Under the pieces are notes generated by a model, which saw only the letters and a program-made list of their open reading frames with translations, did no database searches and had not been told where the DNA came from. Of a DNA stretch of 45,107 nt, positions 26,136 to 35,170 are shown in pieces. The stretch covers positions 1,614,789 to 1,659,895 of the forward strand of contig CP070777.1 in the NCBI GenBank assembly GCA_020346225.1, given 5' to 3'. This DNA comes from Candidatus Zixiibacteriota bacterium (GTDB lineage: Bacteria; Zixibacteria; MSB-5A5; GN15; FEB-12). The number at the start of each line of letters is the position of its first letter. Position 1 is the stretch's first letter. The position numbers were made by a program, and so were the translations under genes.

Positions 26136-27010
26136 TCTGCGGGAGTAATCACAATCTCACCTTTTCCCGGTGGTATCCCGTCCACCCGGGCAAAACCGTT
26201 CTGGTCAAGCTTACCCTTCTTTTCAGTTCCGTCAGGCAGCTTTACAACATAATCGCCGTTGGCAAGTGGCTTTCCGCCCGCATCCTCGCCCTGTATCTCG
26301 ATCCAGTCCTTGAATGTCAGCAACTTGGATTCCTGCTTTTTCCCGAACACCCGGTTATAAATCTCAACTGTGAAGAAATACTCGGGCGGGTTATATGAAC
26401 CGCCGTAACGGTCGAGTTCTTGCTGAGTGGCAATCTCGTCGGTATCTTCGTGGTACTCGTACTCCCATTCCAGCTTCAGTCTGCCGTCCTTAATCAGCGC
26501 CGGAATTTCGCAAATCTTGTCATGAGCGCCGTCGCGGTCATGTTCGTAGATAGTCACCACTGCCTCGGTTTCATCTCTTACATTCTCCACGTCCGCTGTC
26601 AACGTCAGAATATCACCGCGCCGGGCTTCGTCGGCGCTCCATTTCATATTGGACACCTGGATCCGGGCCACCACCGGAATGTCATCGGATGTACCGGAGA
26701 GAGAATTGTCGGGCAGGTCCGCCTCGAAATACACCCGGTCGCCCACCTCGATATCATCCGGGATCTCCAGCTCGCCGACAAACTTGTTACTGCGCATCTT
26801 GCCTTTCAGCTTACCCAGCTTCTTGCCCTTGCGGCTTTTGCCCTTGATCTTGACCGGGGCGCCGTCGCCGACAAACGACGTTGCCACCTCCAGCGAGGCT
26901 GTCTCCCCGGCCATAACCTGACCGGAGCGCCATTCGGCATAGATGAGCGTCGAATCCAGCTTGATCTCTTCTTCGCTGTCAGTCGACTTTGTAAACTTCA
27001 ACTCCGCCAT
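26132..27010 (-). CDS. T6SS-associated beta-domain protein sharing the PAAR tail module
   Basis: A 292-residue protein made mainly of beta domains, with no signal peptide. Residues from NMKWSADEARRGD (121) to the end align by eye with the C-terminal part of the PAAR protein at 30076-31149, which begins NVKWEKTEAKAGD and ends in a matching KVYLASGEVRSGTLDKDGKA segment. The last 50 residues (YVVKLPDGTEKKGKLDQNGF, then VDGIPPGKGEI) are of a kind often found at the tails of VgrG and PAAR proteins, where they carry or hold cargo. I infer an adaptor that links the phospholipase/propeller pair to the spike. It overlaps the next gene in ATGA. Confidence 0.7.
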   Translation of the reverse strand: MAELKFTKSTDSEEEIKLDSTLIYAEWRSGQVMAGETASLEVATSFVGDGAPVKIKGKSRKGKKLGKLKGKMRSNKFVGELEIPDDIEVGDRVYFEADLPDNSLSGTSDDIPVVARIQVSNMKWSADEARRGDILTLTADVENVRDETEAVVTIYEHDRDGAHDKICEIPALIKDGRLKLEWEYEYHEDTDEIATQQELDRYGGSYNPPEYFFTVEIYNRVFGKKQESKLLTFKDWIEIQGEDAGGKPLANGDYVVKLPDGTEKKGKLDQNGFARVDGIPPGKGEIVITPAE

Positions 27011-27031
27011 ACCTGCTCGGCCGACCGGGTC

Positions 27032-27463
27032 TTAAGCGCCCGGCTCAAAACTGTTGATCATCTCGTCCACCTGAAGGCCGATGGTCTTGATGCTTTGCTT
27101 GGAGAAGTTGGCTGTAAACGAATAGCCCGCCCCGCCGATCACCATGTACACCCGTTTCTGGAAAATGATCTGCCCTTCCGCCGGAATCCACTTAATCACC
27201 GCTTCGACCGCCTCCCTGCCGTTGGGCAGCATTTTCTTCTCCTGCTTGAGAATCTCCATTCCCGGCGAGGCGCCTACCGCCGCATCGATCCTCTCCTGCG
27301 CGAACAAATCCAGATCGTCCTCAGACAGCGCGTTATCCACGATTAGCGTTAGATTGTGCGGCAGCCCCCGTTCTTCGGGACCGTTAAACAGGTAAACCGA
27401 CTGGTCAGCCCAGCCCTCGGGGAGGTCTATCAGGAACCTGTTATTGCTGTCTCTCTCCGCCAT
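27032..27463 (-). CDS. DUF1795/DcrB-like protein, candidate Eag-type T6SS chaperone
   Basis: A 143-residue protein with the DUF1795 pattern: start NNRFLIDLPEGWADQSVYLF, middle ILKQEKKMLPNGREAVEAVI, and end RVYMVIGGAGYSFTANFSKQ then VDEMINSFEP. Proteins of this family include the Eag chaperones that protect the N-terminal helices of PAAR/Rhs effectors before loading onto VgrG. Length fits (about 140-150). The usual Rhs partner is not in the window, so it may serve the PAAR protein or one of the two effector candidates here. It starts 2 bases after the HEAT lipoprotein stop with GAGGGG upstream. Confidence 0.75.
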   Translation of the reverse strand: MAERDSNNRFLIDLPEGWADQSVYLFNGPEERGLPHNLTLIVDNALSEDDLDLFAQERIDAAVGASPGMEILKQEKKMLPNGREAVEAVIKWIPAEGQIIFQKRVYMVIGGAGYSFTANFSKQSIKTIGLQVDEMINSFEPGA

Positions 27464-27465
27464 TT

Positions 27466-28374
27466 TCAGTTCCCCTCTTCTTCCGGATTCAGGCTTTCCA
27501 GAAACTTCCTGGCCTCGTCGATCTCCTCGTCGCTATATATCTTGAACTCGTCAGTCTCAAAGCTGAACGGGTTATCGAAAAGCTCCGCGACGAGATTCAC
27601 GGCCGCATCGCAGACCCTGCCGCGCTTGGGGTCCGGCTCGGTTTTTTCGCTTACCAGATAACCTTCACCGTGATCTTCGAGGGCGGGCGCGACCCTCGGC
27701 GCCAGCCGGCTGTCGGCGATATAGCGCAAGTCTTCTATTGCTCTGAGGCGCACCCTTGAATCGGGAACATCAAACCCGGCCGCGAACTCATCCTGAGTCT
27801 CGCTGTCGCCGAGCTTGGCAAGAGCCAGCTTCATACTGCGTTTAGCTCCTTCGTCTTCCTCCAGTTCGATCCGCTTGGCGAGGGATTCCACGGCCGAGGT
27901 CTGACCGATGTTGCCTATCAAGAGGGCCGCCCCGCCCCTTATGTCCGCATCGTCGTTCTCGAGGTTAACGACCAGTTCATTCAGCACTGACTCGTTGTAC
28001 ACCGTCTGCAGAGCCTGAAGCGCAAAGCTGCGAATGTCGTCATCCGCATCACTTAGCGCCCCGGCCAGAATCCCGGGCACACCGGCATCACTGACCAGCG
28101 CCACACAGTTGAGCGCTATTTCGCGAATTTCGGGGTCCTCGCTTTCCAAAAACCCGCTCAGAGCCGGCAGGGCCTGCTCCGGTTGCTTGGCCGTGTCGAC
28201 AATGTCCAGCGCATCCCAATCTTTCGCCTGTATCTTCTCCTCAAGTTCTTTTACATCCATATCCGTCATCCTGTTGGCATTCTCTTCCGACTTGGCGCCG
28301 CAACTGCCCACCGCCAGCACCAGCGGCAGCGCCACGAAAGCGAATACGATTATCGAATATCTCCATCGTATCAT
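27466..28374 (-). CDS. HEAT-repeat lipoprotein, candidate immunity protein
   Basis: A 302-residue protein. The start has a lipoprotein signal peptide ending LVLAVGSC, with Cys25 as the lipid site. The mature part consists of HEAT-type helical pairs (LPALSGFLESEDPEIREIAL, VPGILAGALSDADDDIRSFA, LNELVVNLENDDADIRGGAA and others). Such a lipoprotein would sit in the periplasm, where a peptidoglycan- or membrane-targeting effector acts. Because it lies directly after the metalloprotease gene (15 bases), it is a reasonable immunity candidate, but HEAT repeats are general binding modules and this is inference. The ribosome site is weak, suggesting coupling to the gene before. Confidence 0.75.
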   Translation of the reverse strand: MIRWRYSIIVFAFVALPLVLAVGSCGAKSEENANRMTDMDVKELEEKIQAKDWDALDIVDTAKQPEQALPALSGFLESEDPEIREIALNCVALVSDAGVPGILAGALSDADDDIRSFALQALQTVYNESVLNELVVNLENDDADIRGGAALLIGNIGQTSAVESLAKRIELEEDEGAKRSMKLALAKLGDSETQDEFAAGFDVPDSRVRLRAIEDLRYIADSRLAPRVAPALEDHGEGYLVSEKTEPDPKRGRVCDAAVNLVAELFDNPFSFETDEFKIYSDEEIDEARKFLESLNPEEEGN

Positions 28375-28389
28375 CTTAACTTTTCTATT

Positions 28390-30063
28390 TCACGGCTTGC
28401 AGTAAAACTCGGCATTCCTGGCCCATTTGTTCCCGGTGTAGACTTCATTATCGGTGGGGTCACTGGGCAGATTCCTTATGGTAACCTTGCCTCCAACCCG
28501 CCGGTACCCGAAACCCGGGTTATACGGTCTCTTGTGAAATTCATAGGCAAACATCAGCTTCGAGACCGTCCAGAGATCCGTTTTTTTATGTTTCGCATCA
28601 GGATCGTCGTCGGCATGAATGTACTTCTTCGGATCGAGACAGTTGGCCCAACTGAAGAAGTGTCCGATCTCGTGAGCCAATGTCTTGGCCGCTTCCACAG
28701 TGTCGCCGGTACCTCTCGTACTCACGATTCCATTGGGCCAGTGATAGTCAACCGCATCGAACCCCTGCCCCATAGCACCCTCCAGTTCGTTTACCACCAG
28801 AATAGCGAGTTCTGTCTTGGGGCAGGCCGGATTGGCGTTTATGATCTTGTTAAATTCCTTCTTCCTGCCTCCTCCCACCTTGCTGATACGACCGGCCTTG
28901 GAAAGAGTGACCGTCTTGGTGCGACTGGAAAGAAACTTCAGATACAGGCCATAGTTGCGGAGAATATTGCGGGCCAGATGGTTGATCATGTTGAACTCCG
29001 ACTTCAGCTTGGTGTACTTCTTGACCTGCGCGGCGTCCGTCGACCCCGCCGGTGTCCCGGCACAGGTCAGCGAAGCTCCAGTGCTGTCTTTGATCGTGAC
29101 CCAGTAGATCCGACACTTGATGAACTTCCGCGGCATAACTATTACCTGAAGCGAGCCGACCTCTGTCTCCTTATCCCCCTTCTTGTACTTGATTTTAACC
29201 GAGGTCGCCTTGCGCCGGCGTCCCGGGTCCTTGGATTCCAGATGAAGGATGAACTTCTCCCCTTTGGGCAGCGGCGATGGCGACTTCACCTCCACCAGAG
29301 ATTCGTCGTCGCTGGTGGCTATCAGGGTGGCGTTTTCATCGATGAATTCTCGAACAACCCGTATCCTGAACTTCGACTTTCTTTCAACGCACACCACCGG
29401 CCCGTGGAGATCGATCCCGGCCGATTTTACTTTGATGTACCCGCGATCGTCGACAAACGGGGCCGTCCTAACGGGTATGCCGTAGACAGCCTTGACATTT
29501 CTCGGATGTGGCGCCCTCTCGAAACCGATCAGTTTCCGGCGAGAAATATATACGTCGCCGCTTTTGTTGCTGGCCTCCGTGACATCTTTGAGTTTCTTGC
29601 GCGTCTTGGGGCCGATCTCACCATCGGTGCGAAGTTTGTTATCCGCCTGAAAGTTGAGGACGGCGAATTCCGTGCCCTTTCCCTTCTTACCGTCCACCTG
29701 GCCGTTGTAGTAGCCCAGCGTCTGCAGCCGGCGCTGGACACCGGGTAGTTTCTTGTCGTCGCCCGGAACCTTCCAGTTGGTGATCGCCAGAAGGCCCTCA
29801 GGGGCTGTCTCCAGCTCATCCTTGTCCTGATAGCACACGTAATATTCCGTCCCGAGCAAATGAATCTTGATCACCGAGGCAGTCACCGTAGTATCCGCCT
29901 CCATCTTAAAACCGTAGTAGCCATTACCCTGCGGCTTTACCTTCTTGGTTGTGCCTACGATAGTCGCCTCACCGGCGTTTATGATGCTGTCTGCTTCAAC
30001 CCCGGCTCTGGTCTGAAAAGCTACCAACACGTCGGCCGTAGTCGCATTGAGCTTCTGCGTCAT
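28390..30063 (-). CDS. Zinc metalloprotease with peptidoglycan-binding domain, candidate T6SS effector
   Basis: A 557-residue protein with no signal peptide. A PG_binding_1-type domain lies at about 106-159 (LPGVQRRLQTLGYYNG, then TEFAVLNFQADN and IGPKTRKKL). After a long beta region (about 200-330), the C-terminal third holds the zincin motif LAHEIGHFF with His464, Glu465 and His468, a possible third ligand near IHADD (His483), and paired cysteines. It follows the PAAR gene by 12 bases. A peptidoglycan-binding module plus a metalloprotease, without its own export signal, next to the spike, argues for delivery into the periplasm of target cells; its substrate is unknown. An envelope-processing role in the producing cell is the alternative. 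Confidence 0.75.
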   Translation of the reverse strand: MTQKLNATTADVLVAFQTRAGVEADSIINAGEATIVGTTKKVKPQGNGYYGFKMEADTTVTASVIKIHLLGTEYYVCYQDKDELETAPEGLLAITNWKVPGDDKKLPGVQRRLQTLGYYNGQVDGKKGKGTEFAVLNFQADNKLRTDGEIGPKTRKKLKDVTEASNKSGDVYISRRKLIGFERAPHPRNVKAVYGIPVRTAPFVDDRGYIKVKSAGIDLHGPVVCVERKSKFRIRVVREFIDENATLIATSDDESLVEVKSPSPLPKGEKFILHLESKDPGRRRKATSVKIKYKKGDKETEVGSLQVIVMPRKFIKCRIYWVTIKDSTGASLTCAGTPAGSTDAAQVKKYTKLKSEFNMINHLARNILRNYGLYLKFLSSRTKTVTLSKAGRISKVGGGRKKEFNKIINANPACPKTELAILVVNELEGAMGQGFDAVDYHWPNGIVSTRGTGDTVEAAKTLAHEIGHFFSWANCLDPKKYIHADDDPDAKHKKTDLWTVSKLMFAYEFHKRPYNPGFGYRRVGGKVTIRNLPSDPTDNEVYTGNKWARNAEFYCKP

Positions 30064-30075
30064 TTGACGATAATC

Positions 30076-31149
30076 CTACCTCGGAAGTCTTTTGGCCTTC
30101 GCCTGATTGGGAAAAACAACCTGGTTTCTGGTGGGGGGGACACCCTTTTCCGTCGCTTTGCCGTCTTTATCCAGTGTGCCCGAGCGAACCTCCCCACTCG
30201 CCAGATATACCTTATAAGGCTCGTCGGCCTTGGCGTTACCTTCGTCATCTTTCAGTTCGATCTCCAGATCGTCGGTCAGCTTGAGTAACCCCGATGTGGC
30301 CTTCGCCTGATCGATCGTAACCGTGAAGTAGAATCTCGGATAAGAGTACCGATTGGTGGTCGCGTGGCCAATCTCAGGCTCATCCTCCCCCTCAGTATAC
30401 TCGAAGGTCCACTCCGTTTCGGCCTTGTCTCCGGAAACCTCGACTCCATCCACGGTGGCGCGGGGAGCATCAGCCCTGTTGAAATCCTTCTGGAATACCT
30501 GAAATGTTGCCTTGGCATCGGACCCGAAACCAACCGTCTCGGCGATCATTTTGACGGTATCACCCGCTTTGGCCTCGGTCTTTTCCCATTTGACATTCTT
30601 GATTCCGGATATCGAGAGCTCGTATTGTCCCTCCTTGACGCCGCTCTTCTTGACCCGCCCGGCCAGGGTGCTGATCGTCTCGACGTTATCAGGGTCCTTC
30701 AGCTTGTACTGCGCCCCGGTGATCGGCTTGCCCCCCTTGTCCACGACCTTGGCGTCGATGAAGTGCTCCTCCTTCTCGTCAGTGCCCGTGGAGGTGCCCG
30801 TCTCCGCTTTGCCGCTGCCGGACTGGCCGGCACCGGCACCCCCGGCGCTGCTTTCACCGATCAGCACGGTGTTGCACCCCATCACAATCGAATCGGGCGG
30901 TCCCGAACACTGGCAACTGTCGCCGACGCGGGCCGCCATCAGACCTTTTATCAACACCGTCGGGCTGCCCATCAGGATCGGTCCCCCCACGTGCGGCGGC
31001 GGCGGCGTGCCCGGATTGACCAGCGGGCACGTATGCATGTCGGTCTGCCGCGCGGCGGGCTGGCCGCCTATCATGACGGTCGGCTCACCCTTGGTGATAA
31101 CACCCCCGTGGGCGGTCTGGTCACCCATTCTGGCCGCGGGTTTACCCAT
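30076..31149 (-). CDS. PAAR spike-tip protein with extended C-terminal domains
   Basis: A 357-residue protein. Residues 1-98 are a PAAR domain (GKPAARMGDQTAHGG, repeated PTVMIGGQPAARQTD, PTVLIKGLMAARVGD, CNTVLIG), which sharpens the VgrG tip. A Gly/Ser-rich linker (about 100-125) leads to an Ig-like domain (about 128-185) and then a module from about 185 to the end that is shared with the protein at 26132-27010. No toxic domain was recognised in the tail, so it looks like a docking platform for separate effectors. GGAGG lies 10 bases before the ATG. It opens the cargo module, before the metalloprotease gene. Confidence 0.88.
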   Translation of the reverse strand: MGKPAARMGDQTAHGGVITKGEPTVMIGGQPAARQTDMHTCPLVNPGTPPPPHVGGPILMGSPTVLIKGLMAARVGDSCQCSGPPDSIVMGCNTVLIGESSAGGAGAGQSGSGKAETGTSTGTDEKEEHFIDAKVVDKGGKPITGAQYKLKDPDNVETISTLAGRVKKSGVKEGQYELSISGIKNVKWEKTEAKAGDTVKMIAETVGFGSDAKATFQVFQKDFNRADAPRATVDGVEVSGDKAETEWTFEYTEGEDEPEIGHATTNRYSYPRFYFTVTIDQAKATSGLLKLTDDLEIELKDDEGNAKADEPYKVYLASGEVRSGTLDKDGKATEKGVPPTRNQVVFPNQAKAKRLPR

Positions 31150-31252
31150 GAAACGTTGTCCTCCACCAAGTCTGTCGAATAAGCGGCAGCGAAGAAACAG
31201 AGAGACACTCGTGCCCCTGAAATCTCCCCGTTGCCGCTGCTGAGTACTATTC

Positions 31253-33124
31253 TTACTTCAACATCAGCATCTTCTTCGTCTGCTTGAAGCTGCCCGCTTC
31301 GAGACGATAGAAGTATATACCGCTGGCCACCCGGTTACCGTTGTCGTCGCAGCCTTCCCAGGTAACCGTGTGATGCCCCGCTTCCATCTCCCGGTCCACA
31401 ACCGTGGCTACTCGCTGGCCGAGAAGGTTGTACACTTTCAGCGCCACCGGCGACGCCTGTGGCAGGGCGAAGCGGACGGTTGTCGACGGGTTGAAGGGAT
31501 TCGGGTAGTTCTGATTCAGCGCGAAACTTTTCGGGAGCGCCTGGTCAATTTCGCCGTTGACATACGACTCTTTGCCGACAACCAGCCGCGCCGATTTGAC
31601 GTCGTCGGGCAGCTTGATTTCCTGCCCCTCTGCCAGACGGATCATCTCCCCCGGCTCGAGAATGAGCCAGGCCTGCATGTCGTCCGGGATGGAATTGACG
31701 CCGCGGACGCGAACCAACCGGTTCAGGTCTTCCGAGAAGACCACGTCCCAACTGGCGCCGTCGTTAAACTCCGGACGGTAGTCCACACGCCGCAGCCGCT
31801 CGCTGCCGTCGGGGAGCTTGAAGGCCAGCATGACGCCTTCCGGAGCGGCGGGAGGCTCCGAGAGATCGCAGTAATCGGCACCCTCGCTCGCGTCGGAGTG
31901 CACTCCGGCAAAGTTGCCGATGTCTTTCTTGCCGCCGGCTTCCATTTGCAGCTCGAGCTGCCAGATATCACTCGCGCCGACCATGGCGGCCTGCTCGACC
32001 GCGGCCGGTTTGGCCGCTCCGGCCCGATGATAGCGAACCAGAAGAGCCACGCCGGCTTTCTCCGTCCGCAAAAACACGCCCGACCAGGGCGAGATCTGCG
32101 TGACGGTATTATAAGCGCTTCCGTCGTAGGAATAGAGCGCGTTCTCGACCACACCGGTCGGGTCGGTAACGACCGTGCCGTTGTCATCGAAAGCCATCTC
32201 GCTCCACGCCACCGCGAACGGGAAAGGATTGGCCACCTGGTTCCACCCTTCGTCCAGCGGTATCGCCAGGTAGGCGTTACCCGCATAGGTTCGATTCGGG
32301 CGCACCGTGGTTCCGGCCGAGCCGAATGTCTCCGCATCACGGGTGATAAGCCAGTAAGCGCGGCCCGGCGCCACGGTCGGGATGTTCGGAAACTCCCGGT
32401 AACCTCCTGCGGCCGCGTTGAACCTTCCCAGCCGCCATATTTCCCGGTTATAAGCGCCCAGGTCGTCCTCAAAGACGTCACCGACCTCGTTGCCGGCCGA
32501 CGGGTTAATAGGCAGTCCCACCATCCGGTAACTGCGCGTCGGCATCGGTGAACTCTGGCACTCGGCGTTGGACAGCGACACCTGGAACGCGTACGGCGCC
32601 GTCGGCGAACCCACCGTGTACATTGAGGTCCCGCGGAAGACCTGGAAGTAGTACTCCAGCCCGCGTATGCCCAGCAGGCTGGCCTGGCAGGTGTACTGCA
32701 GGGTATCACCCACGCCGGGCAACATCGGGGCGAAGCTGTAGCTTACATCCCCCCCCTGACGATAGTAGAAAACCCCGATGGCCGTACCCAACTCACCCGC
32801 GTAACCTACTTTCAGGACCTGGTCGGACGGCGTCACCGTCTGCACCGCCCCGCCGGCATAGGCGGCCGTCAGCGCCGATGTGGTATAGGCCACCCCGATC
32901 ACACCGCTGGCCACGGTATAGGTCGGACTCGATGACGTCCCGCTGATGGTGGTCGGTATCGAGGCGGTGAGGGTCGTTCCCGTTGTCGATACCGCCACGC
33001 CGCCGGTCGACACGAACGTGCCGGTGACGAGCGTGAAATTAGTGCTGCTCGCCTGCCCGAAGGTTGTCGACGAACACAGGACCAACGCCAGCAGGAGCAC
33101 CATGCCTTTCATTATATCTCGCAT
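31253..33124 (-). CDS. Secreted protein with type IX/FlgD-like C-terminal sorting domain
   Basis: A 623-residue exported protein. It has a signal peptide (MKGMVLLLALVLCSSTTFGQA) and a Thr/Ser-rich, Ig-like N-terminal part (about 25-180). Residues 535-623 form the FlgD-like/type IX sorting tail: ALNQNYPNPFNPSTTVRFAL, VYNLLGQRVATVVDREM, GIYFYRLEAG, ending TKKMLMLK. This tail is common in the FCB group and directs cargo to the type IX secretion system and the surface. No catalytic motif was found. It stands between the PAAR gene and envelope genes on the T6SS strand; a link to T6SS function is unproved. Confidence 0.85.
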   Translation of the reverse strand: MRDIMKGMVLLLALVLCSSTTFGQASSTNFTLVTGTFVSTGGVAVSTTGTTLTASIPTTISGTSSSPTYTVASGVIGVAYTTSALTAAYAGGAVQTVTPSDQVLKVGYAGELGTAIGVFYYRQGGDVSYSFAPMLPGVGDTLQYTCQASLLGIRGLEYYFQVFRGTSMYTVGSPTAPYAFQVSLSNAECQSSPMPTRSYRMVGLPINPSAGNEVGDVFEDDLGAYNREIWRLGRFNAAAGGYREFPNIPTVAPGRAYWLITRDAETFGSAGTTVRPNRTYAGNAYLAIPLDEGWNQVANPFPFAVAWSEMAFDDNGTVVTDPTGVVENALYSYDGSAYNTVTQISPWSGVFLRTEKAGVALLVRYHRAGAAKPAAVEQAAMVGASDIWQLELQMEAGGKKDIGNFAGVHSDASEGADYCDLSEPPAAPEGVMLAFKLPDGSERLRRVDYRPEFNDGASWDVVFSEDLNRLVRVRGVNSIPDDMQAWLILEPGEMIRLAEGQEIKLPDDVKSARLVVGKESYVNGEIDQALPKSFALNQNYPNPFNPSTTVRFALPQASPVALKVYNLLGQRVATVVDREMEAGHHTVTWEGCDDNGNRVASGIYFYRLEAGSFKQTKKMLMLK

Positions 33125-33173
33125 AACCTATCTCTCTCCGTTTGATAGATACATAATTCAAGCACCCGAAGCT

Positions 33174-34076
33174 TTAGTATCCGTTTCGTCTAAGATACTC
33201 ATCCAGTTTCTTTGACTCCTCAGGGTCAGTGGGAGGTTGTTGAGGCGCCGACACCGCGGACGCCGCAGGTACCGGCGAGACTGTCCCCATGTGATTAGGA
33301 TAATACACTGCGCTCAGGTTCGTGTATTGAACACTCGCGCTCAAATACGTCCCTGCTAATGTGTTGATGAAAAACGTATCAATTACAGGCCCGTTATAAT
33401 ACGCCACTCTCCTGAGCGCAAGGCCGTTATAGTAGTCCCATGTTGGCATGGTTGTGGCCCAATATCTGAAAAAATAGGCCTTATAATCCGTAGTGCTGGC
33501 AAGCGTGTCAAGATTGACATACAGGCTTGCGGAGTATGATGCCGATGTCTTGTATGCATAAACGACTCCGGTGGCTTCAACCATGACATAACCCGGCCCC
33601 GGTACCGCAACTTCCAATGTATCCACGGATTCAAAGGTGGTCGTCATCCCCAACCAAGAGGACCAGGTATTGGCGAAACTCGGCGCATCGGCCTTCATCG
33701 AATACGGCACCGACGTAATCGGCTGACGGGGATCCAGTTCGTCCGTGTCTGTGCCGACCTTCATACCGAGGAATCGCACTCTGCCGTCAAACACGGAGTC
33801 GGGGATGGGATTTAGCGCCCCGAGCTCGATGGTAAAGATACCCTGGGCCCCGGGCGCAACCGTGGTCGTTTCGGCCCACAGGGCCGTGCCCGTCCCCGCG
33901 TCCTGAACATCCCACACCGTAAATATGACCGCCGTTGTGGTCGTGATCGGGTCGAGATTGGCGTCGGTCAGCTTCCCCTGATACATAAGCGTCGGGGGTG
34001 CCTGCCCCAGTGCCGTCGCGCCGAGCAATCCGAACGCCAGCGCCATCATTATCAGAACTTTACCTGACCTCAACAT
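33174..34076 (-). CDS. Secreted protein, tandem paralogue B
   Basis: A 300-residue exported protein. The start MLRSGKVLIMMALAFGLLGATALGQ is a signal peptide, and the mature protein opens APPTLMYQGKLTDANLDPIT. The first half is nearly the same as in the gene upstream (34171-35064), including RQPITSVPYSM; the second half diverges but keeps a beta-rich, Tyr/Ser-rich pattern and a related end. AGGAGG precedes the ATG. The family, found in the FCB group and elsewhere, has a carboxypeptidase-regulatory-like opening and unknown function. GC looks lower than in the T6SS core. Confidence 0.75.
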   Translation of the reverse strand: MLRSGKVLIMMALAFGLLGATALGQAPPTLMYQGKLTDANLDPITTTTAVIFTVWDVQDAGTGTALWAETTTVAPGAQGIFTIELGALNPIPDSVFDGRVRFLGMKVGTDTDELDPRQPITSVPYSMKADAPSFANTWSSWLGMTTTFESVDTLEVAVPGPGYVMVEATGVVYAYKTSASYSASLYVNLDTLASTTDYKAYFFRYWATTMPTWDYYNGLALRRVAYYNGPVIDTFFINTLAGTYLSASVQYTNLSAVYYPNHMGTVSPVPAASAVSAPQQPPTDPEESKKLDEYLRRNGY

Positions 34077-34170
34077 CCTTTATCCTCCTTGTTCTTCGTC
34101 TTATCTCGCATCGTGTACCTCATCACGTTGGCCGGATATTTCTGCTCGCTATCCGTGACGTTAGTTTCAT

Positions 34171-35064
34171 TTATTGACCTTCGCTCTCAATGCGTTGACG
34201 CATTTCCTCGGGCAGCCCCTCCGGTAATACTCTCGTCCCGGTCGCACTCGGAGGATTGGGTATCGGCGCTTCGGTGCCGATATGGGAGGGATAATAAACC
34301 GCTTTAAAATTCAGCTGACTTACCGAGGCGGAGCTGGCATTGGCGCTCCGGTACGTGGTCAGATAGAAAGTATACGTTCCCGCCGTGTCAGCCGGGACAA
34401 CCCTGGTTATGGCAAAATTGTCATAGTAACTGCCGGCAATAAGAGACGAGCTCAAGTAGTTGTAGGCGTACGCCCAGAAATCGGAGCCTGTTGACATGGT
34501 ATCGATATGCACCTCCACCCAGCTACTCAGGCTCGTCTGCTTGCCCTGGTACATGAAGCCCGTCGCCTCCACAATCAGATGACCGGGACCGGGGACCAAC
34601 ACCTCAAGCGTGTCAGGGACCATAAGAGAAGAGCTGCTCAAGTTGTAGTAGTTCTTGAAGCTGTTGGCAAACCCCGGCACCTGCGCACTAAGTGAATACG
34701 GCACCGAGGTTATCGGCTGGCGAGGCAGCATCTCGTCATCGCCGGTCACCGTCATACTCAGAAACCGCACGCTGCCGTCAAACAGGCCCGGCGGAAAAGG
34801 CGTCACCGCGCCCAGCTCAACCGTGAAAACACCCTGAGCGTTGGGCGTCACCGACTGAACCTCGGCCCACAGCTCAACACCGCTACCGTCCTGCGCATCC
34901 CAGACCCGGAACGTAACCTCGGTGGCCGTCGTGATCGGGTCGATATTGGCGTCGGTCAGCTTCCCCTGGTACATAAGCGTCGGGGGGGACTGCGCCAGGG
35001 CCGACACGGCGAGCAATCCGAACGCCAGCACTATCATTATCAGAACTTTACCTGACCTGAGCAT
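34171..35064 (-). CDS. Secreted protein, tandem paralogue A
   Basis: A 297-residue exported protein. The ATG at 35064 is chosen over one 165 bases upstream because GGAGG lies 7 bases before it and it gives a proper signal peptide (MLRSGKVLIMIVLAFGLLAV, cleavage near ALA-Q) that matches the paralogue downstream. The mature start SPPTLMYQGKLTDANIDPIT is shared with that paralogue, as are LWAEV-type and PRQPITSVPYS segments. The pair is a tandem duplication. No membrane helix is seen after the signal peptide. Function unknown; it may be a surface or periplasmic beta protein. Confidence 0.75.
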   Translation of the reverse strand: MLRSGKVLIMIVLAFGLLAVSALAQSPPTLMYQGKLTDANIDPITTATEVTFRVWDAQDGSGVELWAEVQSVTPNAQGVFTVELGAVTPFPPGLFDGSVRFLSMTVTGDDEMLPRQPITSVPYSLSAQVPGFANSFKNYYNLSSSSLMVPDTLEVLVPGPGHLIVEATGFMYQGKQTSLSSWVEVHIDTMSTGSDFWAYAYNYLSSSLIAGSYYDNFAITRVVPADTAGTYTFYLTTYRSANASSASVSQLNFKAVYYPSHIGTEAPIPNPPSATGTRVLPEGLPEEMRQRIESEGQ

Positions 35065-35170
35065 AGTCAATCCTCCTCGAATATTTCTGTCGAAATTACT
35101 TGGCATTATCCATACATCCTTGCGGTCGCCGCAGAGCCGTCTGTCTGCGGGCGCCCCGCGCTTATCGTTT

